NCBI RefSeq assembly: GCF_001437355.1
Contig: NZ_JQBM01000005.1
Location: forward strand, 26,112-90,111
Direction of reading: 5' to 3'
Length of the DNA stretch: 64,000 nt
DNA from: Weissella viridescens
GTDB lineage: Bacteria > Bacillota > Bacilli > Lactobacillales > Lactobacillaceae
Shown here piece by piece: positions 21,481 through 29,071 of this stretch (positions are counted from its first letter, which is position 1; each line of letters begins with the position of its first letter). Made by a program: the position numbers and the translations under genes. The notes under the pieces were generated by a model. The model worked only from the letters and a program-made list of their open reading frames with translations, was not told the DNA's origin and ran no database searches.

Positions 21481-21518
21481 AAATGGCTATAGCCTGTTAT
21501 TGGGCTGTAGCCAAATTT
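21481..21518 (-). terminator. Hairpin between rpsG and fusA
   Basis: Stem TGGCTAYAGCC/GGCTRTAGCCA followed by a short U-tract (TTTTTG) on the minus strand. It probably attenuates read-through from rpsL-rpsG into fusA. Confidence 0.55.
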
Positions 21519-21525
21519 TGTAATA

Positions 21526-21996
21526 TTACCAACGGTAATGTGCAAAGGCACGGTTGGCTTCAGCCATCTTGTGCGTGTCTTCACGCTTTTTAACAGATGC
21601 ACCAGTGTTGTTGGCAGCATCCATAATTTCCTTAGCAAGGCGTTCGTCCATTGTGTGCTCTCCACGCGAACGTGCGTATTGAACCAACCAACGAAGACCA
21701 AGTGTTACTCGACGTTCTGGACGAACTTCGATTGGAACTTGGTAGTTAGATCCACCGATACGGCGAGCCTTAACTTCCAAAACAGGCATGATGTTGTTCA
21801 TAGCCTCTTCGAAAACTGTCAAAGGTTCTTCACCAGTTTCTTGCTTAATACGATCAAAAGCATCGTACAAAATTGTTGAAGCAGTTCCACGCTTACCATC
21901 AATCATCAAACGGTTGATCAAACGTGAAACAAGCTTTGAATTATAAATTGGATCAGGCAAAACTTCAGCCTGTTTTGTATAACTCTTACGTGGCAT
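21526..21996 (-). CDS. rpsG: 30S ribosomal protein S7
   Basis: Binds the 3' major domain of 16S rRNA and lines the E site. The 156-residue protein is of standard length, with the family start [31 protein letters not shown] and the conserved [22 protein letters not shown] and NRAFAHYRW ends. It lies 16 bp after rpsL in the str operon. Confidence 0.98.
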   Translation of the reverse strand: MPRKSYTKQAEVLPDPIYNSKLVSRLINRLMIDGKRGTASTILYDAFDRIKQETGEEPLTVFEEAMNNIMPVLEVKARRIGGSNYQVPIEVRPERRVTLGLRWLVQYARSRGEHTMDERLAKEIMDAANNTGASVKKREDTHKMAEANRAFAHYRW

Positions 21997-22012
21997 TATT
22001 TATGTCCTCCCC

Positions 22013-22426
22013 TTATTTCTTTGGACGCTTAGTTCCATACTTAGAACGTGAAGTCATACGTCCTTCAACACCGGCTGTATCAAGGGCACCACGAATGATG
22101 TGGTAACGTACCCCAGGCAAGTCCTTAACACGACCACCACGAATCAAGACAACTGAGTGTTCTTGAAGATTGTGACCGATACCAGGAATATATGCAGTAA
22201 CTTCAATCAAGTTTGAAAGACGTACACGTGCATACTTACGCAAAGCTGAATTAGGCTTCTTTGGTGTCATTGTTCCAACACGGGTTGCAACCCCACGCTT
22301 TTGTGGAGAAGAAACACGAGTGGCCTTCTTTAATTGTGAGTTATAACCAAAGTTCAAAGCTGGTGACTTTGACTTTGTGCTCTGTGACTTACGAGACTTA
22401 CGAACCAATTGGTTAATAGTAGGCAT
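22013..22426 (-). CDS. rpsL: 30S ribosomal protein S12
   Basis: Decoding-centre protein that governs accuracy. The 137-residue product shows [17 protein letters not shown] with the streptomycin-site Lys (KKPNSALRK) and the [24 protein letters not shown] segment. Both Lys positions linked to streptomycin resistance when mutated are wild type. It is the first gene of the str operon, with a leader of about 155 nt behind a consensus promoter at 22590-22618. Confidence 0.98.
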   Translation of the reverse strand: MPTINQLVRKSRKSQSTKSKSPALNFGYNSQLKKATRVSSPQKRGVATRVGTMTPKKPNSALRKYARVRLSNLIEVTAYIPGIGHNLQEHSVVLIRGGRVKDLPGVRYHIIRGALDTAGVEGRMTSRSKYGTKRPKK

Positions 22427-22589
22427 GTCCTAGAGTCCCCTTTCAATTTTTCTATATAGTGTCTAGTCCACATTACCAGGCGTATCGCTTAAATACGCGT
22501 AATAATGCATAAATGGTACTTTTCGTTTAAGAGTTCAGCACGTCACGTTGAACACGTAAACACCCTTGCTCACTTAAAGCACAATCAAT

Positions 22590-22618
22590 AATATATCATC
22601 TATTCGAATCAGATGCAA
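22590..22618 (-). promoter_or_regulatory. str operon promoter (rpsL-rpsG-fusA)
   Basis: Minus-strand TTGCAT (22613-22618), 17-bp spacer, TATATT (22590-22595). The rest of the 316-bp divergent region toward the prepilin peptidase gene holds the leader and a repeated element at 22630-22672. Confidence 0.75.
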
Positions 22619-22629
22619 GTTTTTTCTAT

Positions 22630-22672
22630 GCAATTTAAGAGCGGTCTTAAGCGATTCATTTTGCACACAATC
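22630..22672. repeat. Copy A of a short shared intergenic element
   Basis: The plus strand has TTTAAGAGCGGTCTT followed about 20 bases later by AATCCC. The intergenic copy at 42004-42060 has TTTAAGAGCGGCCTT and AATCCC in the same order. In this copy TTAAGA/TCTTAA can pair around GCGG, with an outer GCAA/TTGC. Confidence 0.4.
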
Positions 22673-22742
22673 CCGGGCGTGTCAAAAGTGTGAATACGCG
22701 TTTAAATAGCGTCTATATCTACGTCACGAAAGGAGCAAGCTT

Positions 22743-23132
22743 ATGCAAATTTGTATCACTTACGTTTTTTTAATAACTTTATTTTATTTAGGTCGCCAAG
22801 ATTTTTCTACAAAATTAATTAATAGCCTTTGGCTCATACCGAGTCTGGTCCTAGCCTTTTTAATACACCCAAAAACCTGTCTTTTTGTACTTTTCGGGTA
22901 TTTATGCGCCATTTTACTTAATCACATTAGTCATGAAAACTGGATTGGTTACGGTGATTTTGACGTTCTCGCTTGCGGCTTATGCGTTGCTCCCAACCTT
23001 ATGTGGTTTACTTGGTTAAATGCTGCTTGCTGCGTTCAGTTTGCCCTTCAAATTCTCTATTATCGCCAACGTCAGGCCCCGTTCGTCCCGAGTCTAGCCA
23101 TTGGGTGGACGTTAACTGCTTCGCTTATATAA
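22743..23132 (+). CDS. Stand-alone prepilin peptidase domain (type IV, A24)
   Basis: Aspartyl membrane protease of the A24 family, expected to cleave and perhaps methylate competence pseudopilins. The 129-residue protein has only the catalytic core: four to five transmembrane helices, a first Asp in YLGRQDFST (about residue 20) and the GxGD box WIGYGDFDVL (about 70-79). The N-terminal Cys-containing domain of full-length ComC/PilD is absent; family members of about 220-250 residues normally carry it. AAAGGAG precedes the ATG. No pilin genes are adjacent, but comFA, comFC and a ComX-like sigma gene lie elsewhere in the window. Confidence 0.75.
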   Translation: MQICITYVFLITLFYLGRQDFSTKLINSLWLIPSLVLAFLIHPKTCLFVLFGYLCAILLNHISHENWIGYGDFDVLACGLCVAPNLMWFTWLNAACCVQFALQILYYRQRQAPFVPSLAIGWTLTASLI

Positions 23133-23173
23133 AAAAATACACTCACCCGAAAGGTAAGTGCATTAATTGATTA

Positions 23174-23734
23174 TTAAACCAATGCCAACAATTCAGCCTT
23201 CTTAGCTGATGCTGGGAAGTCAATACCGTTAGCAGTCAAGTATTCCTTGATTTCTGCAACAGTGTTCTTTTCTGATGGCTTTGCATCTGAAGACTTCTTA
23301 GCTGCCTTAGGAGCAGCTGCGTTGATTGTAACAGTCTTTTCTGATGTAGCAGGTGTCTTTGTGGCAACGTGCTTACCAGCTTCTGACAATGCCTTCTTTG
23401 CTGATTCAGCCAAAGCAGCGAATGCTTCAGGATCAGTAATAGCAAGGTCAGCAAGCATCTTACGGTTAACAGTTGTACCCATCAATGACAAACCGTGCAT
23501 GAAGTTTGAGTATGACAAACCGTTGATACGGGCTGCAGCGTTAATACGTGCAATCCACAACTTACGGAAGTTACGCTTTGTTTGCTTACGGTCACGGAAG
23601 GCGTATGTCCAACCCTTCCAAACACGTTCCTTGGCAACTCGATAGTTAATGCTACGTTGACCACGGTAACCCTTGGCCAACTTGATCATCTTTTTACGGC
23701 GTGCGCGCGTAACTGTTCCACCTTTAACTCGCAT
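23174..23734 (-). CDS. rplT: 50S ribosomal protein L20 with C-terminal HeH/SAP-like domain
   Basis: L20 is an early 23S rRNA-binding assembly protein and a translational repressor of its own operon. Residues 1 to about 120 are a complete L20 ([42 protein letters not shown]). Unlike ordinary L20 (about 117-120 residues), this protein continues for about 66 more. A Lys/Ala/Thr-rich linker leads to a final helix-extended-loop-helix-like module, [17 protein letters not shown] then KKAELLALV, resembling HeH/LEM or SAP nucleic-acid-binding motifs. The frame is open with no sign of frameshift. It ends the infC-rpmI-rplT operon. Confidence 0.95.
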   Translation of the reverse strand: MRVKGGTVTRARRKKMIKLAKGYRGQRSINYRVAKERVWKGWTYAFRDRKQTKRNFRKLWIARINAAARINGLSYSNFMHGLSLMGTTVNRKMLADLAITDPEAFAALAESAKKALSEAGKHVATKTPATSEKTVTINAAAPKAAKKSSDAKPSEKNTVAEIKEYLTANGIDFPASAKKAELLALV

Positions 23735-23804
23735 GGATAATTCCTCCAGTAATTCTTTTTATAAAATAGCTAATTTAGATTTCGAAAATGTACAAAAGTA
23801 CAGA

Positions 23805-23999
23805 TTAACGTCCCATCATGTGAACGTAGTTCTTCAAAGTTGTGTGGTTCATCATTGAAGTCCCACGCAATTGACGACGTTGCTTCTTTGTCTTACCGTG
23901 GAAACGGTGTGATGTGTACGCGTTGGCACCCTTCAAACCACCATTAGCAGTCTTCTTAAAACGCTTTGCTGAAGCGCGGTGTGTCTTAAACTTTGGCAT
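23805..23999 (-). CDS. rpmI: 50S ribosomal protein L35
   Basis: Small basic 50S protein, 64 residues, with the standard start [20 protein letters not shown] and the Lys/Arg-rich KKQRRQLRG segment. The ATG at 23999 is chosen because it gives the family start and has GGAGGAAAATACA before it; a start five codons upstream would overlap that ribosome binding site. It lies between infC and rplT. Confidence 0.97.
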   Translation of the reverse strand: MPKFKTHRASAKRFKKTANGGLKGANAYTSHRFHGKTKKQRRQLRGTSMMNHTTLKNYVHMMGR

Positions 24000-24024
24000 T
24001 GTATTTTCCTCCAAACTGGTTTAG

Positions 24025-24564
24025 TTACTTAGTTTCTTTGGGTGCAAGCACCATAGACATGCTGCGCCCTTCCATCTTTGCTCTTGCTTCAACTTTTGCA
24101 ATTCCTTGCAAGTCTTCGGCAAATCGGTTCATTACTTCTCGTCCGATTTCCTTGTGCGTGATAGCACGCCCACGGAAACGAATTGAAACCTTAACCTTAT
24201 TACCCTTTTCCAAGAACTTAGTTGCAGCCTTTTCTTTGGTATTAAAGTCGTTGTCATCAATTGTTGGACTTAAACGAATCTCTTTAACACTAACAGTTTT
24301 TTGATTCTTTCGTTGCTCACGTTGCTTCTTTTGAGAATCAAACTTGAACTTACCGTAGTCCATGATTTTTGCAACTGGTGGCTTGGCGGTTGCCTGCACC
24401 AATACTAAATCAAGTTCTGCGTCATCGGCCATCTTTTGGGCTTCATCCTTTGGGATGACACCTTGATCACCATCATCCGTAATTAAACGAACTTCATGAG
24501 CGCGGATACGATCATTGATTAAATCTTTTTGCTGTTGTTGTTGTGGTTGACGTGCGTTTGCTAT
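24025..24564 (-). CDS. infC: Translation initiation factor IF-3 (AUA start)
   Basis: IF-3 keeps ribosomal subunits apart and checks start codon-anticodon pairing. The first in-frame ATG (24432) would remove the conserved N-terminal domain. Upstream in the same frame the sequence reads [20 protein letters not shown] then [18 protein letters not shown], which is clearly IF-3. The only plausible start is the ATA codon at 24562-24564, eight bases after a perfect GGAGG. That gives 179 residues, the usual size. Rare AUU/AUA/AUC starts on infC are the known basis of its self-control. The gene heads the infC-rpmI-rplT operon. Confidence 0.92.
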   Translation of the reverse strand: MANARQPQQQQQKDLINDRIRAHEVRLITDDGDQGVIPKDEAQKMADDAELDLVLVQATAKPPVAKIMDYGKFKFDSQKKQREQRKNQKTVSVKEIRLSPTIDDNDFNTKEKAATKFLEKGNKVKVSIRFRGRAITHKEIGREVMNRFAEDLQGIAKVEARAKMEGRSMSMVLAPKETK

Positions 24565-24612
24565 GGTCCTTACCTCCGATAAAACTTGGCATGAAATAAA
24601 TGTATAATAAAA

Positions 24613-24742
24613 GCGGCTTACCGTATTTGCATACGATAACCCGCTGTAAACATCAAAACTAATAGATAGTTATAAATGATTAACCCGATAAGTACGCTTA
24701 CCAAGGTGAACAGCGGGTTGCCGTTACTTTATTTCTTAACAA
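24613..24742 (-). promoter_or_regulatory. L20-type leader with attenuator upstream of infC
   Basis: On the minus strand a hairpin of 13 paired bases (24613-24644, GCGGGTTATCG/CGGTAAGCCGC type, one mismatch) is followed by TTTTATTAT and looks like a terminator. About 65 nt earlier, AACCCGCTGT (complement of 24710-24719) is perfectly complementary over 10 bases to ACAGCGGGTT at the base of that hairpin (24638-24647), giving an alternative long-range pairing. This matches the logic of the Bacillus L20 leader, in which L20 binding controls transcription of infC-rpmI-rplT. Confidence 0.7.
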
Positions 24743-24748
24743 ATATTG

Positions 24749-24777
24749 ATTATATATGATTATTGTTCTTCCGTCAA
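24749..24777 (-). promoter_or_regulatory. Promoter of infC-rpmI-rplT
   Basis: Minus-strand TTGACG (24772-24777), 17-bp spacer, TATAAT (24749-24754). It lies across the end of nusB. Confidence 0.75.
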
Positions 24778-25182
24778 GGCCTTATTCAAGACCGCATTGA
24801 TAAACTTACGTGAATCATCATTGGTAAATTCATGGGCCAATTGCAATGCTTCGTTAATGGCAACATTTTTTGGTGTTTCGGTTGACTGACCTTCATAGAT
24901 AGCTAAGCGCATCAAAGCAAGATCAACAACATTCAAACGATCAATTGTCCAACCATCAGCCAAGTAATCTGAGATTTGTAAATCTAGCTCATCTTGATGA
25001 TCTCGGACTGCAGTCACAAGTGTCCCAACATCTTGTGGCAAGTCGCCTTCCCACAAAACTTCTGGATCACCTGATAATACCTGACGTAGCACCGTATCAA
25101 TGTCAGCATCCGGGTTGATTCCTAAACTATATAAAGTTTGGAATGCCGCTTGCCGGGCTTGGTGTCGATTTAAAGTCGTCAT
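24760..25182 (-). CDS. nusB: Transcription antitermination protein NusB
   Basis: Binds boxA RNA with S10 and supports antitermination of rRNA operons. The 140-residue product starts MTTLNRHQARQAAFQTLYSLG and carries the family's DYLADGWTIDRLNVVDLALMRLAIYE and NEALQLAHEFTNDDSRKFINAVL segments. The ATG at 25182 lies one base after the asp23 stop, with GGAGG inside the end of asp23. A longer frame upstream would overlap asp23 heavily and has no family support. The operon order efp-asp23-nusB is typical of Firmicutes. Confidence 0.95.
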   Translation of the reverse strand: MTTLNRHQARQAAFQTLYSLGINPDADIDTVLRQVLSGDPEVLWEGDLPQDVGTLVTAVRDHQDELDLQISDYLADGWTIDRLNVVDLALMRLAIYEGQSTETPKNVAINEALQLAHEFTNDDSRKFINAVLNKALTEEQ

Positions 25183-25183
25183 A

Positions 25184-25618
25184 CTATTGGCCATCCTCCA
25201 GCGTCTCTTCTTCTCCAAATAGGTTATTTGGATCAATTGTGCTGGCTACCTTAGGTGAAATCATCCCCTCAACATGCACATTAACAGCATTAACTGAAAG
25301 TTCGGTCATGGCTGCAATTTGCATCTTAACTCGTTCTTGGATTTGTACCGCCAACTTTGGCACACTCACCCCGTAGTTAAGATAAACGTACAAATCGATA
25401 GTCAAGCCGGCATCATCTTGAACGACTTCAACACCCTTACCACGCACACGGCGACCAAAGGCTTCTTGAGCACGATCAGAAAATGATCCACGCAACCTTG
25501 CAACACCTTCAACTTCTTGTGTTGCAAGGGCAGCGATGATATCTAGGACACGTACGTTTACACGAGTTGTGCCTTCGGTACCAGTTGGTTGGTCTAATAC
25601 AATTGTTTCTTCTGCCAT
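25184..25618 (-). CDS. Asp23/Gls24 family envelope stress protein
   Basis: A 144-residue Asp23/Gls24-family protein, here in the YqhY position between efp and nusB. It has the characteristic alternating pattern RVNVRVLDIIAALATQEVEGVARLRG and the VYLNYGVSVPKLAVQIQERVKMQIAAMTEL segment. The YqhY subgroup is linked to control of acetyl-CoA carboxylase and fatty-acid synthesis in bacilli; that link is inferred here only from gene order. There is no membrane segment. Confidence 0.92.
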   Translation of the reverse strand: MAEETIVLDQPTGTEGTTRVNVRVLDIIAALATQEVEGVARLRGSFSDRAQEAFGRRVRGKGVEVVQDDAGLTIDLYVYLNYGVSVPKLAVQIQERVKMQIAAMTELSVNAVNVHVEGMISPKVASTIDPNNLFGEEETLEDGQ

Positions 25619-25638
25619 GGATTTCCTCCTTAAAACAT

Positions 25639-25670
25639 AAAAGTGCCGGCCGGCAACCGGTCGGCACTAT
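25639..25670 (-). terminator. Terminator after efp
   Basis: GC-rich stem AGTGCCGRCCGG/CCGGYCGGCACT followed by TTTTAT on the minus strand. It separates efp from asp23. Confidence 0.75.
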
Positions 25671-25729
25671 CACTTATCATATCACTGTGCTGTCCTTAAC
25701 GTTACGGTAAGTCCAACTCACCGGCATGA

Positions 25730-26296
25730 TTAAGCACGTGATGAATATGATCCACCATCATCAGTATTAATGATTAGCTTATCGCCAGCATTAATGAAAT
25801 CAGGTACAGTAACAACCAAACCAGTTTCCATTGTTGCAGGCTTTCCACCACCATTTGCTGTCGCACCCTTGATACCAGGTTGTGTTTCAGCAACAGTCAA
25901 TTCAACTGTTTTTGGCACTTCAACATCTAAGATTTCGCCATCATAAGTTGTCACACGTACAACCATGTTTTCAAGCAAGAACTTTAATGCATCTTGAATC
26001 TTATCATCTGGAATTGCAACTTGTTCGTAAGTTTCTGTATCCATGAAGACGTGTGAATCACCTTCAGCATACAAATATTGCATATCAGCTGAAACAATGT
26101 TAGCTGTTTCAAACTTATCTCCAGGACGGAAAGTTACTTCGTTAACAGCTCCTGTACGCAAGTTCTTCAACTTTGAACGCACGAACGCTGCACCTTTACC
26201 AGGCTTAACGTGTTGGAACTCCAACACACGCCAGATTGATTGGTTGTACAAGATTGTCAAACCAGTCTTTAAATCATTCATACCAATAGTTGCCAT
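25730..26296 (-). CDS. efp: Elongation factor P
   Basis: Rescues ribosomes stalled at polyproline motifs. The 188-residue protein starts [20 protein letters not shown] and has the three beta-barrel domains of EF-P. The loop residue that enters the peptidyl-transferase centre is Lys34 in [10 protein letters not shown]. The ATG at 26296 follows TGAGGAGATTTCAATC, and translation further upstream would add 42 unrelated residues. No modification enzyme (such as YmfI or EpmA) is seen in the window. Confidence 0.96.
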   Translation of the reverse strand: MATIGMNDLKTGLTILYNQSIWRVLEFQHVKPGKGAAFVRSKLKNLRTGAVNEVTFRPGDKFETANIVSADMQYLYAEGDSHVFMDTETYEQVAIPDDKIQDALKFLLENMVVRVTTYDGEILDVEVPKTVELTVAETQPGIKGATANGGGKPATMETGLVVTVPDFINAGDKLIINTDDGGSYSSRA

Positions 26297-26387
26297 GATT
26301 GAAATCTCCTCAATTTTTGTCTTTCGTCTAATATTACCATAAGTTCTTTCGTCTTGGAACAGGCAGAACTTATTTTTTATCATGAAT

Positions 26388-26418
26388 AAAAACCCATTCC
26401 ATTTGGGACGGGTTTTTA
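26388..26418 (-). terminator. Terminator after pgi
   Basis: Stem AAAACCCRTYCC/GGRAYGGGTTTT with U-tract on the minus strand. Confidence 0.8.
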
Positions 26419-26435
26419 ACATCTTTAATTTAGCT

Positions 26436-27779
26436 TTATAGACGGGCGCGCAGCTCGGCAGTCTTCTCTTCGTAGCCTGGCTTACCTAATAAGGCAAACA
26501 TATTTGACTTGTAAGCTTCAACCCCTGGTTGGTTAAATGGGTTAATCCCATTGAGGTAACCTGAAATACCAACGGCTAGCTCAAAGAAGTAAATCATATA
26601 ACCCAAGGCAAACTCATTTTGTTGATCCAATTCAACAACCATGTTTGGTACGCCACCATCGACGTGGGCCAACAATGTGCCATCAGATGCAGTCTTATTA
26701 ACGTATGACATTGTCTTACCTTCAAGGTAACCCAATCCATCATCAGCATCTGAGACAGGAATTGTCACATCTGAAACTGGCGCATCAATGCGCACCAAAG
26801 TTTCAAAGAGGTTGCGACGACCATCTTGAATGTATTGTCCAAATGAGTGTAAGTCAGTTGAGAAGTTTCCAGACGCTGGGAAGATACCCTTACCGTCCTT
26901 ACCCTCTGATTCACCCTGCAATTGTTTCCACCATTCGCTAAATTGTTGCAACGTTGGTTCATAGTTTACAAGTAATTCAGTTGTATATCCCTTGCGATAA
27001 AGAATGTTACGGTAAGCCGCATATGCATAGGCATCATTCTTTGTGACATCGGTGTCTGAATAATCAGCACGGGCTTGTGCTGCCCCAGCCATTAGTTGGT
27101 CAATGTCGTGTCCAGCTGCTGCGATTGGTAGCAAGCCAACTGCTGTAAGGACTGAGAAACGTCCCCCAACACTATCTGGCACAACAAATTCTTCATAACC
27201 TTCTTCATCAGCCGTTTGCTTCAAGGCACCCTTATGGGCGTCCGTAGTTGCGTAAATACGCTCACGCGCTTCGGCTTCACCATACTTCTTTTCAAGCAGT
27301 TCCTTGAAGACGCGGAAAGCAATCGCTGGTTCTGTTGTCGTTCCAGATTTTGAAATCACATTAATTGAAAAGTCGCGGTCACCAATCAACTTGATTAATG
27401 AATTAACATATTGTGGTGAAATTGAGTTACCAGCAAAAACGATTTGTGGCATCTTACGTTGATCAGCTGGATAAGCTGAATCAAAATAATCATTCAAAAA
27501 ATCATTTGCGGCACGAGCGCCAAGATATGATCCACCGATTCCAATCACAACCAAGACCTCTGAATCTGATTGAATCTTTTGTGCAGCTTGCTTAATTCGC
27601 GCAAATTCATCCTGATCATAATCAACAGGCAAATCAAGCCAGCCTAAGTAATCTGAACCAGCGCCAGTTCCCTTATGTAGTAGGCTATCAGCTGCATCAA
27701 CCATTGGTTGAATCAATTGCAGTTCATCATCATTTACGAAGGTTGATAACTTGCTTGCATCAAATTTTAGTGTCGTCAT
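26436..27779 (-). CDS. pgi: Glucose-6-phosphate isomerase
   Basis: Interconverts glucose 6-phosphate and fructose 6-phosphate. The 447-residue protein is the shorter Gram-positive form. It shows [31 protein letters not shown] (phosphosugar-binding serines), the catalytic-Glu region [24 protein letters not shown] and the C-terminal [23 protein letters not shown]. Single-gene unit with its own terminator and a TATAAT-type promoter near 27820. Confidence 0.97.
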   Translation of the reverse strand: MTTLKFDASKLSTFVNDDELQLIQPMVDAADSLLHKGTGAGSDYLGWLDLPVDYDQDEFARIKQAAQKIQSDSEVLVVIGIGGSYLGARAANDFLNDYFDSAYPADQRKMPQIVFAGNSISPQYVNSLIKLIGDRDFSINVISKSGTTTEPAIAFRVFKELLEKKYGEAEARERIYATTDAHKGALKQTADEEGYEEFVVPDSVGGRFSVLTAVGLLPIAAAGHDIDQLMAGAAQARADYSDTDVTKNDAYAYAAYRNILYRKGYTTELLVNYEPTLQQFSEWWKQLQGESEGKDGKGIFPASGNFSTDLHSFGQYIQDGRRNLFETLVRIDAPVSDVTIPVSDADDGLGYLEGKTMSYVNKTASDGTLLAHVDGGVPNMVVELDQQNEFALGYMIYFFELAVGISGYLNGINPFNQPGVEAYKSNMFALLGKPGYEEKTAELRARL

Positions 27780-27913
27780 ATTGTCTTAACACTCCTTTTC
27801 AAATTGGTATATACCGATTATAACATGTTCTGATTAAAAAGAAATCGTTTTCCTGTAAGAATTTCTAACTTCACCCTTTATTTTAGCACACCCCCACCTA
27901 CACGCAGGATAAT

Positions 27914-27943
27914 AAAAAAGCACTGAAATCATTCAGTGCTTTG
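27914..27943 (-). terminator. Terminator after the GRP transporter gene
   Basis: Stem AAAGCACTGAA/TTCAGTGCTTT with U-tract on the minus strand. Confidence 0.85.
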
Positions 27944-27950
27944 GTTATTA

Positions 27951-28913
27951 TTAAGCTAAGCTACTCAAGTTTGAAATGATAATTGATCCAACAACAACTA
28001 AGATTGTTCCAATTGAGATATAAAGCATTTGGCGAGATGTCTTCTTCTCATGCAAGATGTAAATTCCACCAAATGTTCCAACGATGATTCCTAGTTGTGA
28101 CAAAGTTGCTGCAGTTGCTTGTCCGATTTGTGGATTTGCAGCTGAGATGAACATTGCAATGTTACCGATACCCCAAACCAATCCTGTAAGGATGTTACGG
28201 AAGGTTGCTGGTTGCCACATTGTCTTACCTTGATGCATAACGAAGACAACAATAATCAAGGCACCAATCACTTGTCCAATTGATTGTGGTCCAACAATCG
28301 CAGTCATGTAGTGCAAGCCACTACCATGAGGTGCTCCGTGAACGGCATCTGAGATAAAGCCAAACTTATTCAACAAGTTAGGGAAGACGAAGTACATCAT
28401 GAATCCCAATGATGAAAGGGCAATCGCCATGTAACCACCTTTAGGATCAGCTTCAGGATTTGGCGTTGCCTTAGAGTTAGGATCTGGCAATGATGTCAAA
28501 ACGGCTCCGATAACAACCGCGATAATGGCTAGTAGTCCGAAGAACCACATCTTTCCATTCGTCCATTCTCCCAAAACAGAAGCGGCCATCAATGCGTTTA
28601 AGGCAATTTGACTAGCAGTTGAAACTGGGTTACCAACTGATACCCCTAATTTCTTGAACGCAACGAATTGTCCAGCCGTTCCAATCGCCCAGAACAAACC
28701 TGAAACAAAACCAACCACCCAAACACGCGGGTTAAAGGCAAAATCAAGCCCTGCTGATGGAATCACGTAGAAGAGCAAAGTTGAAAGACCAAAGATTAAG
28801 GCCCCCAATGTCATTCCTAATGTTCCTTGAGCGGCTGATCCACCCATCTTTGTTGTAATAATACCTGTTGATCCCCAAGCTAAAGCTGGAATCAACGCAA
28901 TTAAAATTGCCAT
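27951..28913 (-). CDS. GRP-family sugar uptake protein (GlcU/RbsU type)
   Basis: A 320-residue membrane protein with ten hydrophobic helices. Both halves are typical of the glucose/ribose porter family: it starts MAILIALIPALAWGSTGIITTKMGG, and contains GLFWAIGTAGQFVAFKKLGVSVGNP and the second-half GLVWGIGNIAMFISAANPQIGQATAATLSQLG. It is expected to import glucose or ribose by proton symport without phosphorylation. A perfect cre operator overlaps its promoter, in keeping with catabolite-controlled sugar transport. The substrate is not settled by sequence. Confidence 0.9.
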   Translation of the reverse strand: MAILIALIPALAWGSTGIITTKMGGSAAQGTLGMTLGALIFGLSTLLFYVIPSAGLDFAFNPRVWVVGFVSGLFWAIGTAGQFVAFKKLGVSVGNPVSTASQIALNALMAASVLGEWTNGKMWFFGLLAIIAVVIGAVLTSLPDPNSKATPNPEADPKGGYMAIALSSLGFMMYFVFPNLLNKFGFISDAVHGAPHGSGLHYMTAIVGPQSIGQVIGALIIVVFVMHQGKTMWQPATFRNILTGLVWGIGNIAMFISAANPQIGQATAATLSQLGIIVGTFGGIYILHEKKTSRQMLYISIGTILVVVGSIIISNLSSLA

Positions 28914-28966
28914 AATTAGTTCTCCTCAAAATTTCTAAATAAATCGTTCTCTTTGGTACATGAATA

Positions 28967-28995
28967 ATAATAGCATATGAAAATTGCTTATGCAA
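28967..28995 (-). promoter_or_regulatory. Promoter of the GRP sugar transporter
   Basis: Minus-strand TTGCAT (28990-28995), 17-bp spacer, TATTAT (28967-28972). Confidence 0.75.
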
Positions 28996-29004
28996 GCGTT
29001 TTCA
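28991..29004 (-). promoter_or_regulatory. cre site at the GRP transporter promoter
   Basis: The minus strand reads TGAAAACGCTTGCA, a full match to the CcpA operator consensus. It overlaps the -35 element by five bases, so CcpA binding should repress. Confidence 0.8.
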
Positions 29005-29030
29005 TAAAACCAATCATAAAAAATATAAAA

Positions 29031-29068
29031 AGGTCTAAAGTAGCACTACAGCACCACTTTAGACCTCT
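29031..29068 (-). terminator. Terminator after topB
   Basis: Stem AGGTCTAAAGT/ACTTTAGACCT with a U-rich tail on the minus strand. Confidence 0.85.
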
Positions 29069-29071
29069 ATT

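Noticed and set aside
23247..23645. Plus-strand ORF opposite rplT
   Set aside because: Antisense shadow of a highly biased ribosomal-protein gene, with no ribosome binding site or promoter.
24025..24432. infC starting at the first ATG (135 residues)
   Set aside because: It would delete the conserved IF-3 N-terminal domain, which is encoded in frame upstream after a perfect GGAGG.
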